Shown in pieces: positions 1 through 11,625 of a stretch of DNA of 64,000 nt; position 1 is the stretch's first letter; each line of letters begins with the position of its first letter. Source of the stretch: Stropharia rugosoannulata. Lineage: Eukaryota; Basidiomycota; Agaricomycetes; Agaricales; Strophariaceae. The DNA is taken from contig JANCIK010000012.1 in assembly GCA_028532985.1 (NCBI GenBank), positions 744,001 to 808,000 on the forward strand, given 5' to 3'. The position numbers and the translations under genes are program-made. Under the pieces are notes generated by a model, which saw only the letters and a list, made by a program, of their open reading frames with translations, was not told the origin of the DNA and made no database searches.

Positions 1-928
1 ACAAGCCGGAAGATTGCACAGTTCGAGTATTTGATCGGCCAGCTTGCAGGTGAATTGGCATTATGATTGATATTGTCGCCGTTTACTATGCTTAGTCACA
101 GATGTTGCTTCTGATAGCTCAAACTCATTCCCAGTTGGACAGTGAATTCCAAATGCTGCTGCAAGAACAGTGCTACCGATCATTCTAGGTTTATATTTGA
201 GCGTCGAAGTACACCTTCAATACTTAGAAGAACTGGATCACCGTTTAATCAGATGCATGGCGTCGTTGCTATTACTGAGCAGTTGCTGTACTGTAAGCAG
301 CGTCTCAAAGCGATGAAGCGGTTCTGTCATCCCAGCTCGCACAGATGACATTACAGCTGCTGTCAGCCTGTGTCCTATGTAGAAGGCTTCCGTTTCGCCA
401 TGGAAGGCCCAATAAGATCCGTCAGGATCGAAATAACGCTCCTGGTAGCACATTAATATAAAAGCTTGAGTATTATATACCAAGTCAAACGTTGCAGACT
501 CACGATGTACAGCACATTTGGGCGAGATGAAAACTTTGCTGAGCGCTTGTCCAATATATCATGTGCTATCTTTATGTCACCAATCAGGAGCACGGACTGC
601 CCACCATTGTGAATCATTACCAATGTGAAAAAAGAATGGCACGAAACTCACAGTTCCAGCCAAATTTAAAGAAACGAGGGGCCCATAATCTCGAATGAGT
701 GTACGAAAATATGTACCAATGTGCTGCGAACAAAAGTTGTAGATGCAAAATTGGTTTGAAATTGAACCATACTACCTGTCGTGGAATCTGTAAAGCGTGT
801 CCTAGGATAAATAGACCGCGAGGTGAGGGAGGAAGCTTCGGTGTGCAAGAGAATCGGATAAGACGATAAACCACCCAAGCCGCTACCACGAAGGCAGCGA
901 CTACTTGATACAGAGTAGGTACATCCAT
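1..928 (-). CDS. Cytochrome P450, N-terminal part (runs off left edge)
   Basis: This is the 5' half of a microsomal P450 monooxygenase; the heme-binding half lies beyond base 1. Exons, read on the minus strand, are 928-776, 723-652, 596-504, 441-242, 184-100 and 42-1, and all phases join. The product starts with a hydrophobic anchor (about residues 9-25), then the Pro-rich hinge KLPPSPRGLFILGH, the segment IRDYGPLVSLNLAGT typical of the first beta sheet, and RSAKFSSRP of the B-helix region. The segment AFGIHCPTGN fits the region after helix D seen in basidiomycete P450s. The start at 928 precedes the anchor; an in-frame ATG at 982 would add 18 hydrophilic residues. I cannot assign a CYP family or substrate because the I-helix, ExxR and Cys loop are not in view. 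Confidence 0.85.
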
Positions 929-2221
929 GGGCTGTTGGAAGATGGCCCACTGGTACGTCTCGTGTTTTATACTCTCTTGCAATCAAGGTAATGTCATCTT
1001 TTCATCAGCGACAATTTTTATTAAAGATTCACATTATCCTTAGCCTCTTCTAAGTACCTTCTTTCCCCTGCGGCCATGGACGTGGTGTGAGAGTGGTTTT
1101 CCAAAGCTCTAAATGTACATGGAATCGTGAAGGCATTCTGATTACCACCATATCAAAGAAAGCCGCACTCATAAACTTAGCTTATTAGTTTGAGGGTATA
1201 TGTATATTCCATTCATAACTTTGGAATACATATGTCGTTTTGTGTTATATGTTTTTTGGCATTGAAGTCTGCGATTCGGTACATTCCAAAAATAGATTCT
1301 CCAACTCAGATAAGCAGGGAAAAAGATGCCTTATTTTGCATACTAAGTGATATATAAAATTGGGAAATGAGAGCTATATTACGTTCTCTGAAGTCTTTCT
1401 AAGTATATGTATCCCGTGTTTTTCATTTACATGCCTGAACAGTGACATGTTCAATGTGTTCTGTATCAGATGAGTAGCTGAGCTATTTTCTAAAGTTGGC
1501 CAAGTTAATGATAGGCGATCGTGGTAGCAGCACATGCAACTTTATGCCAATTAACAATTATGTATAAGCTGTGTTTCCACATCAACGAAGCTTAACAGCT
1601 TTTCAAAGCTGCTTTGCCCACCCAATGAGAGGTGGGTGCTCGTGTACGTTTGATTGACAATGGGAACTTTACGTGAGATACGTGATGTTGTACGTCCAGA
1701 AATAGATTGGAGGCTTATCTGCGACATCGAATCATCCATAGAGGATTTATGATCAAAGGGAACATACAATATAGCAACTATAAAGGCTTTCGTGAATCAT
1801 AAATGCCTCATAAACGAGCTAAGGAGATAGTAACGCTCATGTCCGGCCGAAGAGCAGGTTATCAGAGCTTGAAAAGGCAAAACGGAGGCAGTACGCAAGG
1901 AGAACAAAACAAAAACACCTGCCTACCTGGGTATGTTTTCACATCGCAACCTGTGCCACTGAGTATATGGCCAATGTACGAGTCCACCTGCACAGATGTC
2001 ACCAATTCGGCTTCCATGCACAGAATTCCTGCCAATCTGGGTAGAAAACCGTCGACTTCTTGAACATAGGTCTTGGCCAATCCTGTGGCAAAGAGAGTAT
2101 ATGGTATTTTGTTGACTCTGGATTCCTGTCACGGTATAAATTCGTGCCCCGTTCTATATGAGGCAGAAATCTGGCGGGGAGGGTGCCAATCCGCTTATTT
2201 TTTCTGCTGTCGTCCTGAATG
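929..2221. other. Intergenic; divergent upstream regions of P450 and zinc-finger gene
   Basis: No gene supported. The segment from about 1590 to 1770 resembles sequence at about 3950-4100 and, inverted, at about 27600-27430 (shared pieces around GTGCTCGTGTAC and TTACGTGAGATACGT). It therefore looks like the start of the zinc-finger duplication unit rather than a gene. Confidence 0.5.
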
Positions 2222-2228
2222 TATAAAA
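2222..2228 (+). promoter_or_regulatory. TATA box of zinc-finger gene
   Basis: TATAAAA lies about 118 bp upstream of the ATG at 2346. The decayed tandem copy keeps a related TATATAAA near 4314, which supports this as the ancestral promoter position. Confidence 0.5.
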
Positions 2229-2345
2229 GAGGGCGGGATCTCTGTAAGTGATTCCCTCAGCTCCCCGCCTCCCGAGTCTCCCAGTTATCCAGACGCATCC
2301 TTTCGAGGAGCCTATTTCTACCCAACCCACTCATTAACCTCCACA

Positions 2346-3511
2346 ATGCCGCCTCGCCGAACGGATAAGATCTCTTCCCAAACTAGAGAATCAATTATTA
2401 GCCGAGTGAGCCTTTGTTCTCGCGTCTCCACCGCGTTCTTTTGTCTGATCATTGTTTCTTCTGGACCATCATAGCAATGCAAGATATGTCATAAGATTCT
2501 TTCGCGCAGTCATGATGTTCCACGACATATGCGGGTGCACGACACAAACCCCGAGTCAGTCTGAATGTTTTTTAATGTATCCTTTGAAAGAGTACCCACA
2601 GATGGGATATTAATTGACATCTAGAAATAAACTCAAATGCCCCAAGTGCTCCGACCGCTTCTTCATTCAGAAGGGAAATCTGAAAACACACATGAAAACT
2701 CAGTAAGTCATGTTATGTATCAATTTCTCGCAGCTTTCCTGGTGCTCATTGATCTCTGTGCAGTGACAAAGAAGAAAAGAGAAAATCAAATCCTGAGGAG
2801 GATCAGGTTATGCAGGCCCCAAAAGCTCGCAGACCGAGAAGACAGACTCGGAATGTTCAGCCGAGGTCGACTCCCAGTTCGGAAGTAACCTCGACGGCTC
2901 GAGCATTGCCACGAACACCCGAGTTTGTGCAGGGGTCGTCAAGGACCCAATTGCCGGTGTACAAGTGGGTGCAGGACCCGTATGCTGCTGCGCACCAGTA
3001 CAACACCCCACCAACACCCCCGTACCAGAAGCTCCGCCTTCCATCGCCGATCTGCCAAGGGACGGCAGCGGAATACGGGGTCGACCTCTCTCAGGGTATG
3101 ATGCCATCCACAGGGTTTGACTTGCCACCCACTGCATCACAATGGCAAGACCTCGACGCCGGCCTGTACTTTGCGGCACCACAAGCTGAGCAGCAACAGC
3201 AGCTTCCGCCAGCCTTCGACGGTGGCCACACGACCGGGCTGTTTCAGGGAGCGCCAGAATTGGCGCTCTTCAATGATTACGATTACCAAATGTTTGATCC
3301 GCCGGTCTTTGACGGACAATGGCCCGGGATCAACATGTCAAGTTTTGACTTCAACAGCGCGCTGTTCGCCGCGCCACCGATTATGGAGCCGCAGGTGGAT
3401 TTCTCCCACACCTACACGCAGCCTGAGTTTGAGTACATCAACCTCAACCATGAAAATGTTGATTGGGAAACTGCTCAGCTGTGGAGTGCCCCGGTTGGGT
3501 TCAGAATGTAA
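2346..3511 (+). CDS. C2H2 zinc-finger transcription factor (copy A, intact)
   Basis: Exons 2346-2405, 2475-2554, 2625-2702 and 2764-3511 give 321 residues with consistent phases. Two fingers are visible. Finger 1 is C22-x2-C25-x12-H38-x3-H42. Finger 2 is C52-x2-C55-x13-H69-x3-H73, one residue longer than the norm before its first His. Each lies largely in its own exon. A basic stretch (PKARRPRRQTR) follows and could be a nuclear localisation signal. The remaining roughly 200 residues are rich in Pro, Gln, Asp and aromatic residues with little charge balance, as in activation domains. The product is probably a nuclear DNA-binding regulator; target unknown. Two related copies (4440-5055 and inverted 26947-26221) carry an extra finger exon and lack the long C-terminus, so copy A is the only one that looks functional. 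Confidence 0.85.
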
Positions 3512-4439
3512 CTTTTTTCTTACTTTTCCTGTTTCTGTTTTGCATATACTATTCCCCTCTTCCACATGCATTAACTTATTTATATTTATGGCTTGTGTGT
3601 GATGCTAGTAACTAGATTAGCATCCTGTAATTCAATCCTAAACAGCATACTTGTAAATGTACTTAGATTATGAATCTACAAAATACAAACCCTCGCAATC
3701 AGAGAATGAACGGCTTTGACGGCATATCACACGACCTTCGCATATCGGAATGCCGCGACAAGTGAACACATCTGGATAATGGGCGCGAGTCTAGTAGTAG
3801 CAAGACACTCTATTAGTAAAACGCACCTAAAATAACACTTGAACTACTATCGGAAAGTCATGTTTTTCCCCCCCTTTACACGGTATCCTTATATAATATA
3901 AAATTATCTTTCAAAAGCCCGTACAAGCCGAGCGAGTATATATTTACATACTCACTTTGAAGGTGAAGCGCTAGTGGGCGCTCGTGTACTTACACCTGAC
4001 TGACAGCGTGTAAGTCCGCAAGTCACGGTTACGTGAGATACGTTATGTTGTGGCTCTGTTGCGCTCTAATAATACTAGATCGGAGGCTTTAAATGATCAA
4101 CGAACGGCTTCGAGCATTTGTCAAGCATTGCATTAAAAGGACTGTACCAATGATCAAAAAAGAACCAATGGACAAAACTTATACAATACAAGAAATGTAT
4201 ATAAAGTACTTATCCATGTCACGGTTTGGGCAGGAATTAGTATCAAAATTCAAACGGAAACACTCGCCTACCTAGGTATTTTTTCTGCTGTCTGTGTGAC
4301 ATTGGTCTGAAGGTATATATAAAGAAGGGGCGGGATTGCTGTAGGTGGTTTCTCCAGCTCCCTCCGTATTGAACCCCCCGGCGCCTCCCTTATCATCCCG
4401 ACGCCCCTCGAGGAAACTTACTCTTACCACCAAGCTAGT
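3512..4439. other. Intergenic; 5' flank of tandem zinc-finger copy B
   Basis: The first part is the 3' untranslated region of copy A (segment near CTAGATTAGCATCCTGTAATTC, about 3610-3650, also found at about 5220 and inverted at about 26080). From about 3705 the sequence matches the inverted flank at about 27840-27790 (shared ATGAACGGCTTTGACGGCAT), marking the outer edge of the duplicated block. A TATATAAA near 4314 is the relic promoter of copy B. Confidence 0.55.
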
Positions 4440-5275
4440 ACAAGCTTCAAGCTTCATACCGAAAGGGAAGTGATGTGAGCCTTTGTTCTCGCCAAGTTCT
4501 CGCACCTCTTAAATACGATTTTTTGCCTGAATAAAGTTGTTTCTTTCTACCACCATATCCTTGCGCAAGATGCGGCATAATCTTCTCTCGTCAAGCAGAC
4601 ATGAAACGGCATATGGAAGCATACGTAGTGGAGACAAATGGAGGTCGGGTGAGCCTTTTTCTCTCGTCTTCACCGCTTTCTTTTGTCTGATTATTGTTTC
4701 TTCTCGACCATCATAGTAGCAATGAAAAATAAGTAATAATATTCTTGCTTGCAGTCACGATCTACCACGGCATATGGGGGTGCACGACACAAACCCCGAG
4801 TCAGTCCGAATGCCTTCTTAATACATCCTTTGAAAGAGTACTCACAAATTGACATCTAGGAACAAGTCAAAATGCCCCAACTTGTGTCACCGATTGTTCA
4901 ATCAGGAGGGCAATTTAAAACCCCATATGAAAACCCAGTAAGCTGTGTTATATTTTAATTTCTGGCAGCTGATTGTGTGCAGCGACAAAGAAGAAAAGAG
5001 AAAGTTAAATCCTGAGGAAGATCAGGTTATGCGACCCCCAATGGTTGGACTCTGAGTTCGAATATAACCTCGACATACGAGTGGATGCAAGACCAGTATA
5101 CCATCGAGACAATATTTACTAATCTTAAGTATTATCTTGTATTCATGATTATCACATTCTTCCTCTCTTCCACATTTATTAACTTATTCTTGCAATGTGT
5201 GAAGCTACTAGTAATTAGATTAGCATCGCAATAGCATCCTGTCATTCAATCAGCATAACTGTAAATGTACCAAAT
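3700..5275 (+). repeat. Duplicated zinc-finger block, direct copy B
   Basis: The block covers promoter, exons, introns and 3' flank of the zinc-finger gene. It is homologous to the block around 1590-3660 (direct) and to about 27850-26030 (inverted). Introns are as similar as exons, so the copies arose from genomic DNA and not through RNA. Confidence 0.7.
4440..5055 (+). pseudogene. Zinc-finger gene copy B, decayed
   Basis: Remains of three fingers can be read. The first (from 4559) has C-x2-C-x12-H but ends in Tyr instead of the last His, a change shared with copy C. The splice acceptor before it reads CATAT where copy C has CATAG, so the AG is lost. The second finger has lost its cysteine codons, although GGTGCACGACACAAACCCCG is retained. 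The third is C-x3-C-x12-H-x3-H. After the last junction the frame stops at 5053-5055, so the long activation domain of copy A is missing. No continuous model can be made. Confidence 0.8.
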
Positions 5276-5740
5276 ATTGGCACCAATATGGATAATATTC
5301 TGGTAGCAAATGATAATGTAGCTCGCTAAACCAGAAGATTCATTCAAAAGCCCAAGTTCTTTAGGGAAAAGTCAAGGAGAAGCACATAACGAGCTCTTGG
5401 TTGATCAAGATTGAGTCTGGGAAGGTCAAAACCATGAAGATATGGGGGAAATTTTGGATGGTTTACGGTCTTTTTTTCGGAAATAAATTTGGCTTTGTTT
5501 GTCCCCCCCATTCTCGATAACTCGCTCGCCCAACGCTCGCCTCGCAATAACTACGCCACAATCCCTAGATCAACAATCAGTAATGAGGAGGATGAGAGGC
5601 GCAGAGAGGCGCCTCCTCTCTGCGCCTCTCAAATCGCACGCATCATTTCGGACGCATCACGTCTTTCAGATACCGCGCTTCGGCAAAGCGGCAGACCCCA
5701 ATAATGACGCGTACCTGCTTTTGGCCTCCTAAAACTTAAC
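5276..5740. other. Intergenic; upstream of SHP1
   Basis: No gene supported. Around 5590-5635 there is a near-palindrome (GAGAGGCGCAGAGAGGCG against its reverse complement CGCCTCCTCTCTGCGCCTCTC), which could form a hairpin or bind a regulator. The rest shows nothing I recognise. Confidence 0.4.
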
Positions 5741-7209
5741 ATGTCAGACAGCGGGAACAACCCCACCGGCGCAGGGCGTACCCTCAGTGGAGATCCAGCA
5801 GAACCCCTACCGGCGAGTTGGGCGCGGCCGGCCGCTGCACCACGAGTAGGCCGCATAGGCGATTGGTCGGGGGCATCTTCATCAGGGTACGATCGCTTGA
5901 TCTCAGTGCATACGTGTCTAACGACCTTGACAGGTCAGACAGGGGACGATTTGGGTCCATTGCCAGCCTCGGAGGCGGTGGTGGTGGGCCACCCCCAGGG
6001 CCTGACGATGACGACGATGACAGCGATGAAGAGAACAAAGGCACCGAAAGCTGGTTTGCAGGCGGGGAGAGAAGGTACGATGTTTCCCAGCACCAGACGC
6101 CTAAGCTCACCCGATACTACAGTGGCATCTCAGTTGAAAATCCAGACCATCAGCGTTCGGTTCCCGGTGGAAATATGGTCAGAGATCTTTTGAGAAGAGC
6201 GGCCCAGTACGTGTTGCCTGATTACGGGCAACTTTGAGTATTGACATTCAATTACCAGAGCTGGACCGGCTGTTGAGGCCCCAGCGCGACGCTCAGGAGC
6301 ATTTGCGGGGGGAGGCCATACGCTTGGGAGTGATGAAGTTGAAAGTTCATTCATCCCCGACCCGAATGCCGAAGAGGGCGAAGGTTGTTGATCTACAGCA
6401 ATCATTACGCCTCTCTTCTAATTATTCCTTTTGCGTAGAAGACACAGCTATTCGTCATCTCATCTTCTGGCGCAACGGATTTCAAGTCGAAGATGGAGAA
6501 TTGAAACGTTACGACGATCCTGCGCAAGCGCAGATATTAGCTGAGATTAATGCAGGGTATGCTCTTATATGTGTTATAGCAATCAAGTAAAGATTTATAA
6601 CATAACTCTAGGCATGTACCCCCGGCTGTACTGAATGTCAGACCTGGCCAACATGTGGAACTACGTGTTACGAAACGCACAAATGAAGACTACGTGCCTC
6701 CTAAAGGCACAAAGGCATTCGGGGGTTCAGGAAATCGTCTAGGAGCTGTAGTTCCGGAGCCGCGCAGCAGCGAGGCTATGCCTGGATCATTTCCCTCTTC
6801 AACTCCAACTCCGGCTCCCGAAAAGGCAGAGATAAAGGCCAAGTTTGAAGTGGATCAGTCTTTACCCACAACAAGTATACAAATCCGGTTGGCTGATGGG
6901 ACAAGGTGCGTCTCGTGTTTAAATATTTCTCATACATCGGCGCTGATAAGATTCAAGGATGGTTGCTCGTATGAATCTGACGCATACAGTGGGAGACATC
7001 AGGAACTTCATCAATGCGTAGGTGTTTGTTGTAGCTGTCGCACCAGTAAGCTAGTCCCACTAATACTTCGCCGTAGTTCGCGTCCGGAAAATCTGACTCG
7101 GGTCTATACCATTGGGACAACATTCCCAAATCGCGTATTAGACGATGACAGCGCCACTATTCAGGGAGCAGGATTGGTAAACAGCGTCGTGGTGCAACGA
7201 TGGGCATAG
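5741..7209 (+). CDS. SHP1: SHP1/p47-type UBX protein, Cdc48 (p97) adaptor
   Basis: Adaptor that links the AAA ATPase Cdc48/p97 to ubiquitinated substrates and to membrane fusion. Eight exons: 5741-5886, 5934-6074, 6123-6206, 6259-6383, 6439-6556, 6612-6905, 6958-7017 and 7077-7209, giving 366 residues. The N-terminal part has a Pro/Ser-rich stretch and a Gly run followed by an Asp run (about residues 65-85), as in p47 proteins. The SEP domain begins near residue 168 ([30 protein letters not shown]). The UBX domain fills about the last 80 residues ([40 protein letters not shown]). The N-terminal UBA domain of yeast and mammalian relatives is not seen in this model; an unrecognised upstream exon could hold it. 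Next gene starts 378 bp downstream on the same strand. Confidence 0.93.
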
Positions 7210-7586
7210 TGTCTGCCTTCATTGCAATAATTGGCTCTAGATGCCATGGTGGACAGTACCAGTGACCTGACGTACTCGGGTAGGAAAGTTGGTGCAGTGT
7301 AAGTGCATATGTAATAATTGAAGGGAATAAATGTTTGTTTTAGTTCTGCATGCTGCTGTCACTTGTTGGAGATAGGAACGCGGCGATGTCAAATGTCGAC
7401 TAGTGCCGCAGTGCCGTATACTAGCGCATACAAGCCATGTCCACAGCCAAGGTGAATCATCAGGCGTTCCGAGGTATATATATGCAGTATCAAGGGTGCG
7501 TACTTGTGCTTTTGATGATGAAGCTTCCTCTGTTCGTCCCCCATTCTCTGACTGCTTGGATGAGCGTACCGACAACGCCGAGTAAT

Positions 7587-9449
7587 ATGTTCTCCGACGA
7601 CAATGGTAGCGCCCATTACACATCCTCCGGGCCGATTATTACGCGGCCATCCCTATTTACATTTGCGCCAGAGCTGATTTACATCATCGTGGATAAAGTA
7701 CGTTTTATCCTTTAAAATGACCCTACATGCATTATTGAACTGTTTGCAGTTGGACAACGAAGACTTAAAGTCCCTCCGATTAGTATGCAAGTCTTTTGAA
7801 CGCCTATTAACTTCACGCCTGTTCCGCGTTCTAAGCATAAAGGTTACTAAAACCAATCTAGTGAAGGACATAGCGAAGCTGCGGACTCTGGCTACTGCAC
7901 AACCACCATTCTTAGGAGCACAAGCTCTGCGGATAGGCCCACTTGCGCCGGATTATGATCCTGAATACAGTGGACCGTCATGGAAGTATATTGACGGGGA
8001 GTGGATTGCTGATCCCGAAAAAGATGACTCGTCTGATGTCGGTCGCGCCGCGGCTGAGGTGAAACAGTGTCTTTCCGGCGTTATCTCTTCGCTGGATAGC
8101 CTGAAGAGTGTTGAGTAAGTAGCAGGACAACCTGCTTCTTCATGTCACTGACGCGCTGTATAGATGGACTCCTCACTACAAAGAGGACGAGGCTACGCAG
8201 GAGGTCGTTATGAATGTACTATCTGCGCTCCCTGACCTGGAAACTATCGTTTTATCTATTGGACAGTGCAAAATCCCGCTTCTACTTCACCGACTGCATC
8301 CCGTACGCGACATCTCACTTGTCGGGACATGCGAAACCCTACCTGCTCATGAGGAGACACTGGATGGACTAGCTAAGCTAGTCGCACAGTCCCCCGACAT
8401 AAGCTCGTTGCGCATCTCAAGCAACTGGATCTGTAATCACCCAATTGGTCGTTCACAGAGCTTGCACCAAGTATTCAAATACTGCGCTCCCAATGCGCCG
8501 CCACTGCGCCTCCGCCACTTAGCCGTAAATGTGGGCCTGGTTCGCTTAGATGAGATAACGCTACCGCACTTGCGGCGCCTTACCTCGCTCGAGCTCACCA
8601 ACATTGAAGACCCGTATATGCGCGAGCTTTATAGCGCTGAAGATGATGACAATGATAGGGAATTGCTGCGGGAGCAGAAGAAATATGGTCAAAGTCTGGA
8701 AGACGTATGGAAAGCGGTGAAAAATGCTGGCATCGCACTCGACGCACTTGTAGTGGACGTGGTTGGCCCGGCATTGCTTGACTATATTTCCTCGTATGCT
8801 GGACTGAAGAAGTTGATCGTGAAGCCGGGCGGGTTTGAAGACGGGGAGCAGTCGGATGCTATGGCGAGTCAATTCTTCACAGCGCTTGCTAAGCATGCAC
8901 ACTCCCTACAGGAACTTGAAATACGTGCCTTGTTTGAGGGCGGCTGGTGCTTTACCTCAGCTACCGCAGTCATGATATCGACTTGTCTGAAGCTCAAAGC
9001 ACTGCGCATGGGAATCATCGCCGACCAGCTTACCATCAAACCGGACCTCCTGCGTAAGGACGCGCAGAAGGATGCAGATGTCATTGTGAGTTGTTCTCTT
9101 GAGTTCACCAATGAAAAAGTATAATTATTTGTGTTCTTAGAAACTGTTTCTAGACACAGTTGCTGCTTCTTTACAGCAACTGGAGGATGTAAGCATATTC
9201 CCTGCCAATCTAGAAACCCTGCGCGGCGCATTTTGTGGAAACCCTGCCATGTCTCATCTCGCTCATTCGACACAACGGATGCTGGAAAGTGTCGACGCAT
9301 ATAGAGCCCCCTCAACCTGTGAGCAGCTACCCGCGCTGACAGTGGGCACTCAGCACGTATACGACCCCACTCTGGATCCAGCGGAGAGGCGGTGGAGGTA
9401 TGTGGACGTGACACCACGGGCCAGAGACTGTAATTTATTTTATTACTAA
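7587..9449 (+). CDS. F-box domain protein
   Basis: Probable substrate receptor of an SCF ubiquitin ligase. Exons 7587-7697, 7750-8114, 8164-9085 and 9141-9449 give 568 residues. The F-box spans about residues 24-60 (FAPELIYIIVDKLDNEDL, then LRLVCKSFERL), split by the first intron. The remaining roughly 500 residues contain scattered leucine-rich segments (LPHLRRLTSLELTN, LRLRHLAVNVGL, SLQELEIRAL) typical of the degenerate repeats in the many basidiomycete F-box proteins. There is no obvious ligand-binding motif, so the substrate is unknown. The ATG at 7587 was chosen because it lies just upstream of the F-box; an in-frame ATG at 7437 would add 50 residues without recognisable features. Confidence 0.8.
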
Positions 9450-9680
9450 GTTCAACTATGTACCTATGGTATGCCAGAAATTATGGTAATTTTTTTTTCA
9501 GCATGTAGAATGGCGAATACAACAAATCAGACTTGTCAGGTCTTTTTTAAGTTCCATGCGCTTTGAAGATACCGAATTGTCCTAGCTCTACACAATTACG
9601 GTCAGCCTCAAATTGGTGACTTATTTATACTACCCACTTGTCACCACTTTACTCGGCTGACCCAGTCCGTTGCATACCCG

Positions 9681-10736
9681 ATGTCCTCCGCATTTCTGCA
9701 GTACATTATCCATTTGTGGAATGTGTTTGCCAACTTGCTTTCCTCGCTATGGACCAAAACGCGTTTCATTCCAACCCCCGAGAAATATCCAAGCTCGCCG
9801 CATTCCGTCCTGGGATCTGCAACGTCGAATGTCGGCCAAAGTTCGCGGTCGTTCAGGTCACGCAGCGAACCACTGGACAAGATGGGGCTGCCGAGTAGGG
9901 ATACATTCTATGAGAACTTACCATTTGGTCGGTTGCCTCACCGGATTTCAACGTCATGTAAGACTGATGAATGGATCTAACAACAGAAAAGAGTGCTCCG
10001 CACCTTCATTCTCATGCCGACTCTCGTGAACTTTTCGTCCTGAGGAGCGAAGCCTACCTGAGGCTCTCCCTAAACGCGATGGCTGCGAACAGAACGAAGA
10101 GGGCTTCTCAAGGTAGAGAGGTTCTTGATATTTTTCTTTCTTCAATTTCTGACGTCTCGGAAAGCTACTTCGACCGCGTCTGATCAGATTTATACAACGC
10201 CTGATGAGTCTTCTTCCGCTGTCTTTTTGTGTCCACCTTCTGGGTCGACAGATCTCACGGAGTGCTCGAGTCGATACTCTCTCGATGAAAGCTTAATTTT
10301 AGCTATTATATCTTCGTTGCAATCAGGAACAGACGTCATGAGTGATAGCGACAGCGTGGAGGACTTTCACTCATTTAGCACTTTGAATACAAGTGGTATT
10401 GTGGACAGTGCGTCAGCCGACTGGCTCGAAACCCCCGACGCGTCCTGGCGGAGCGAAGTAGCTAGCGCCATGGAGGCTTTTCGCGCATCGGAGGCCGATC
10501 AAGAGGACAATAAGGTACTCCCGCTTCGACCTGAACAGACGGACAGGGTGCGCAATAGACAACGACTATCAGTCGGAAAAGACAGTGAGCTGCGTCTCAT
10601 CCAGGATTGGAGGAATAATTTTGGCGATGCGAGGATGAGAACGTCGGGGGTCCCACTGGCTGCCAAGTACGAATTAAAGGAAGACTATCGGTTCCCAGTG
10701 ACTTCCAAGGTCTCCAGAGTATATCTTCCTGAGTGA
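9681..10736 (+). CDS. Uncharacterised protein with N-terminal hydrophobic segment
   Basis: I do not recognise the family. A closed model with exons 9681-9894, 9987-10112 and 10165-10736 gives 303 residues. The first 20 or so residues are hydrophobic (SAFLQYIIHLWNVFANLLSS) and may be a membrane anchor. The middle and C-terminal parts are Ser/Asp/Glu-rich and probably disordered. The tail (KYELKEDYRFPVTSKVSR) is more conserved-looking and basic/aromatic. The first splice junction is the least certain; the donor at 9895 was chosen because it is the only one I found keeping the frame open. It could be lineage-specific. Confidence 0.5.
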
Positions 10737-11625
10737 GGAGATGGGACACAGTTTCTGAGAGCCGTCCGTCCTTGCTTCCAGTAAGGACCAATCCGGTCTG
10801 CGTGCGAGTTGATAAAAGTATTATCCGTAGAACAGCTTTTGTCCCTTTCTCAGCTCCTGTCGAAATCGTGTAGGTAGTAAGATAGCGTGAACGTCTTGTG
10901 CCTATTGGTTGATAGATATTGCCGGGTGTTGTTTGGACGACGGAAGTTTGACGGAAGTTGATCATAAGTATTCTCACTCCGTGGTGTTGAGGCTTTTTGT
11001 TCAACCTAAAAGTAGAAAAAACAATTAAAAAACTATAAAACTCAATTGTATTCAAGTTTTTTACGTAGTTTTGAGTAGACCGAAAAAGCTCTACTTCCCG
11101 GAGTGTCTAGCCTAGCATAAACAGATCATAACCAATTCCAACCAGGCCGGTCAATCGGAGAAATGACTCAAACTCAGCTTTCCACTCCGTCCGAGATGGT
11201 GGGTTTCTCCCGACCGACGAGTGTAGTAAATAAGTCCTTAGCAGTTCTCGACACAAGCTCAACGAATCAAGTAAGCTGTGAGGGTTGTGTAAGGCGTGTC
11301 AAGGATGTGTTTAACTTTACATCCAAGAAAGGGGTTCACCGATAGCCTTCTTTCTATGATTTCTCATCAGGCCCCAGATCAAGTTACCGCATCATCCAAG
11401 CATCATCAGTTCGCGACCACATTTATTTAATTTGCACTCTTTCACCATTCTGGGGATGTCATATTTTCTCTATTCCATTATCTTCCTCGACAAATCTTCC
11501 TCTGCACGCGCTGTCGACGTGTAACCGGTCTGAACCTCTCGAGCAGCTGCTTGCCTGCCTGGACTCGAGAAGGCCACCCTTACGGACTGGCAAGGAGAGG
11601 GGGGAAGGGGTCGCATTGAGGAGAA
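10737..11625. other. Intergenic
   Basis: No gene supported. Short open frames are present but have neither splice logic nor recognisable motifs. Confidence 0.4.
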
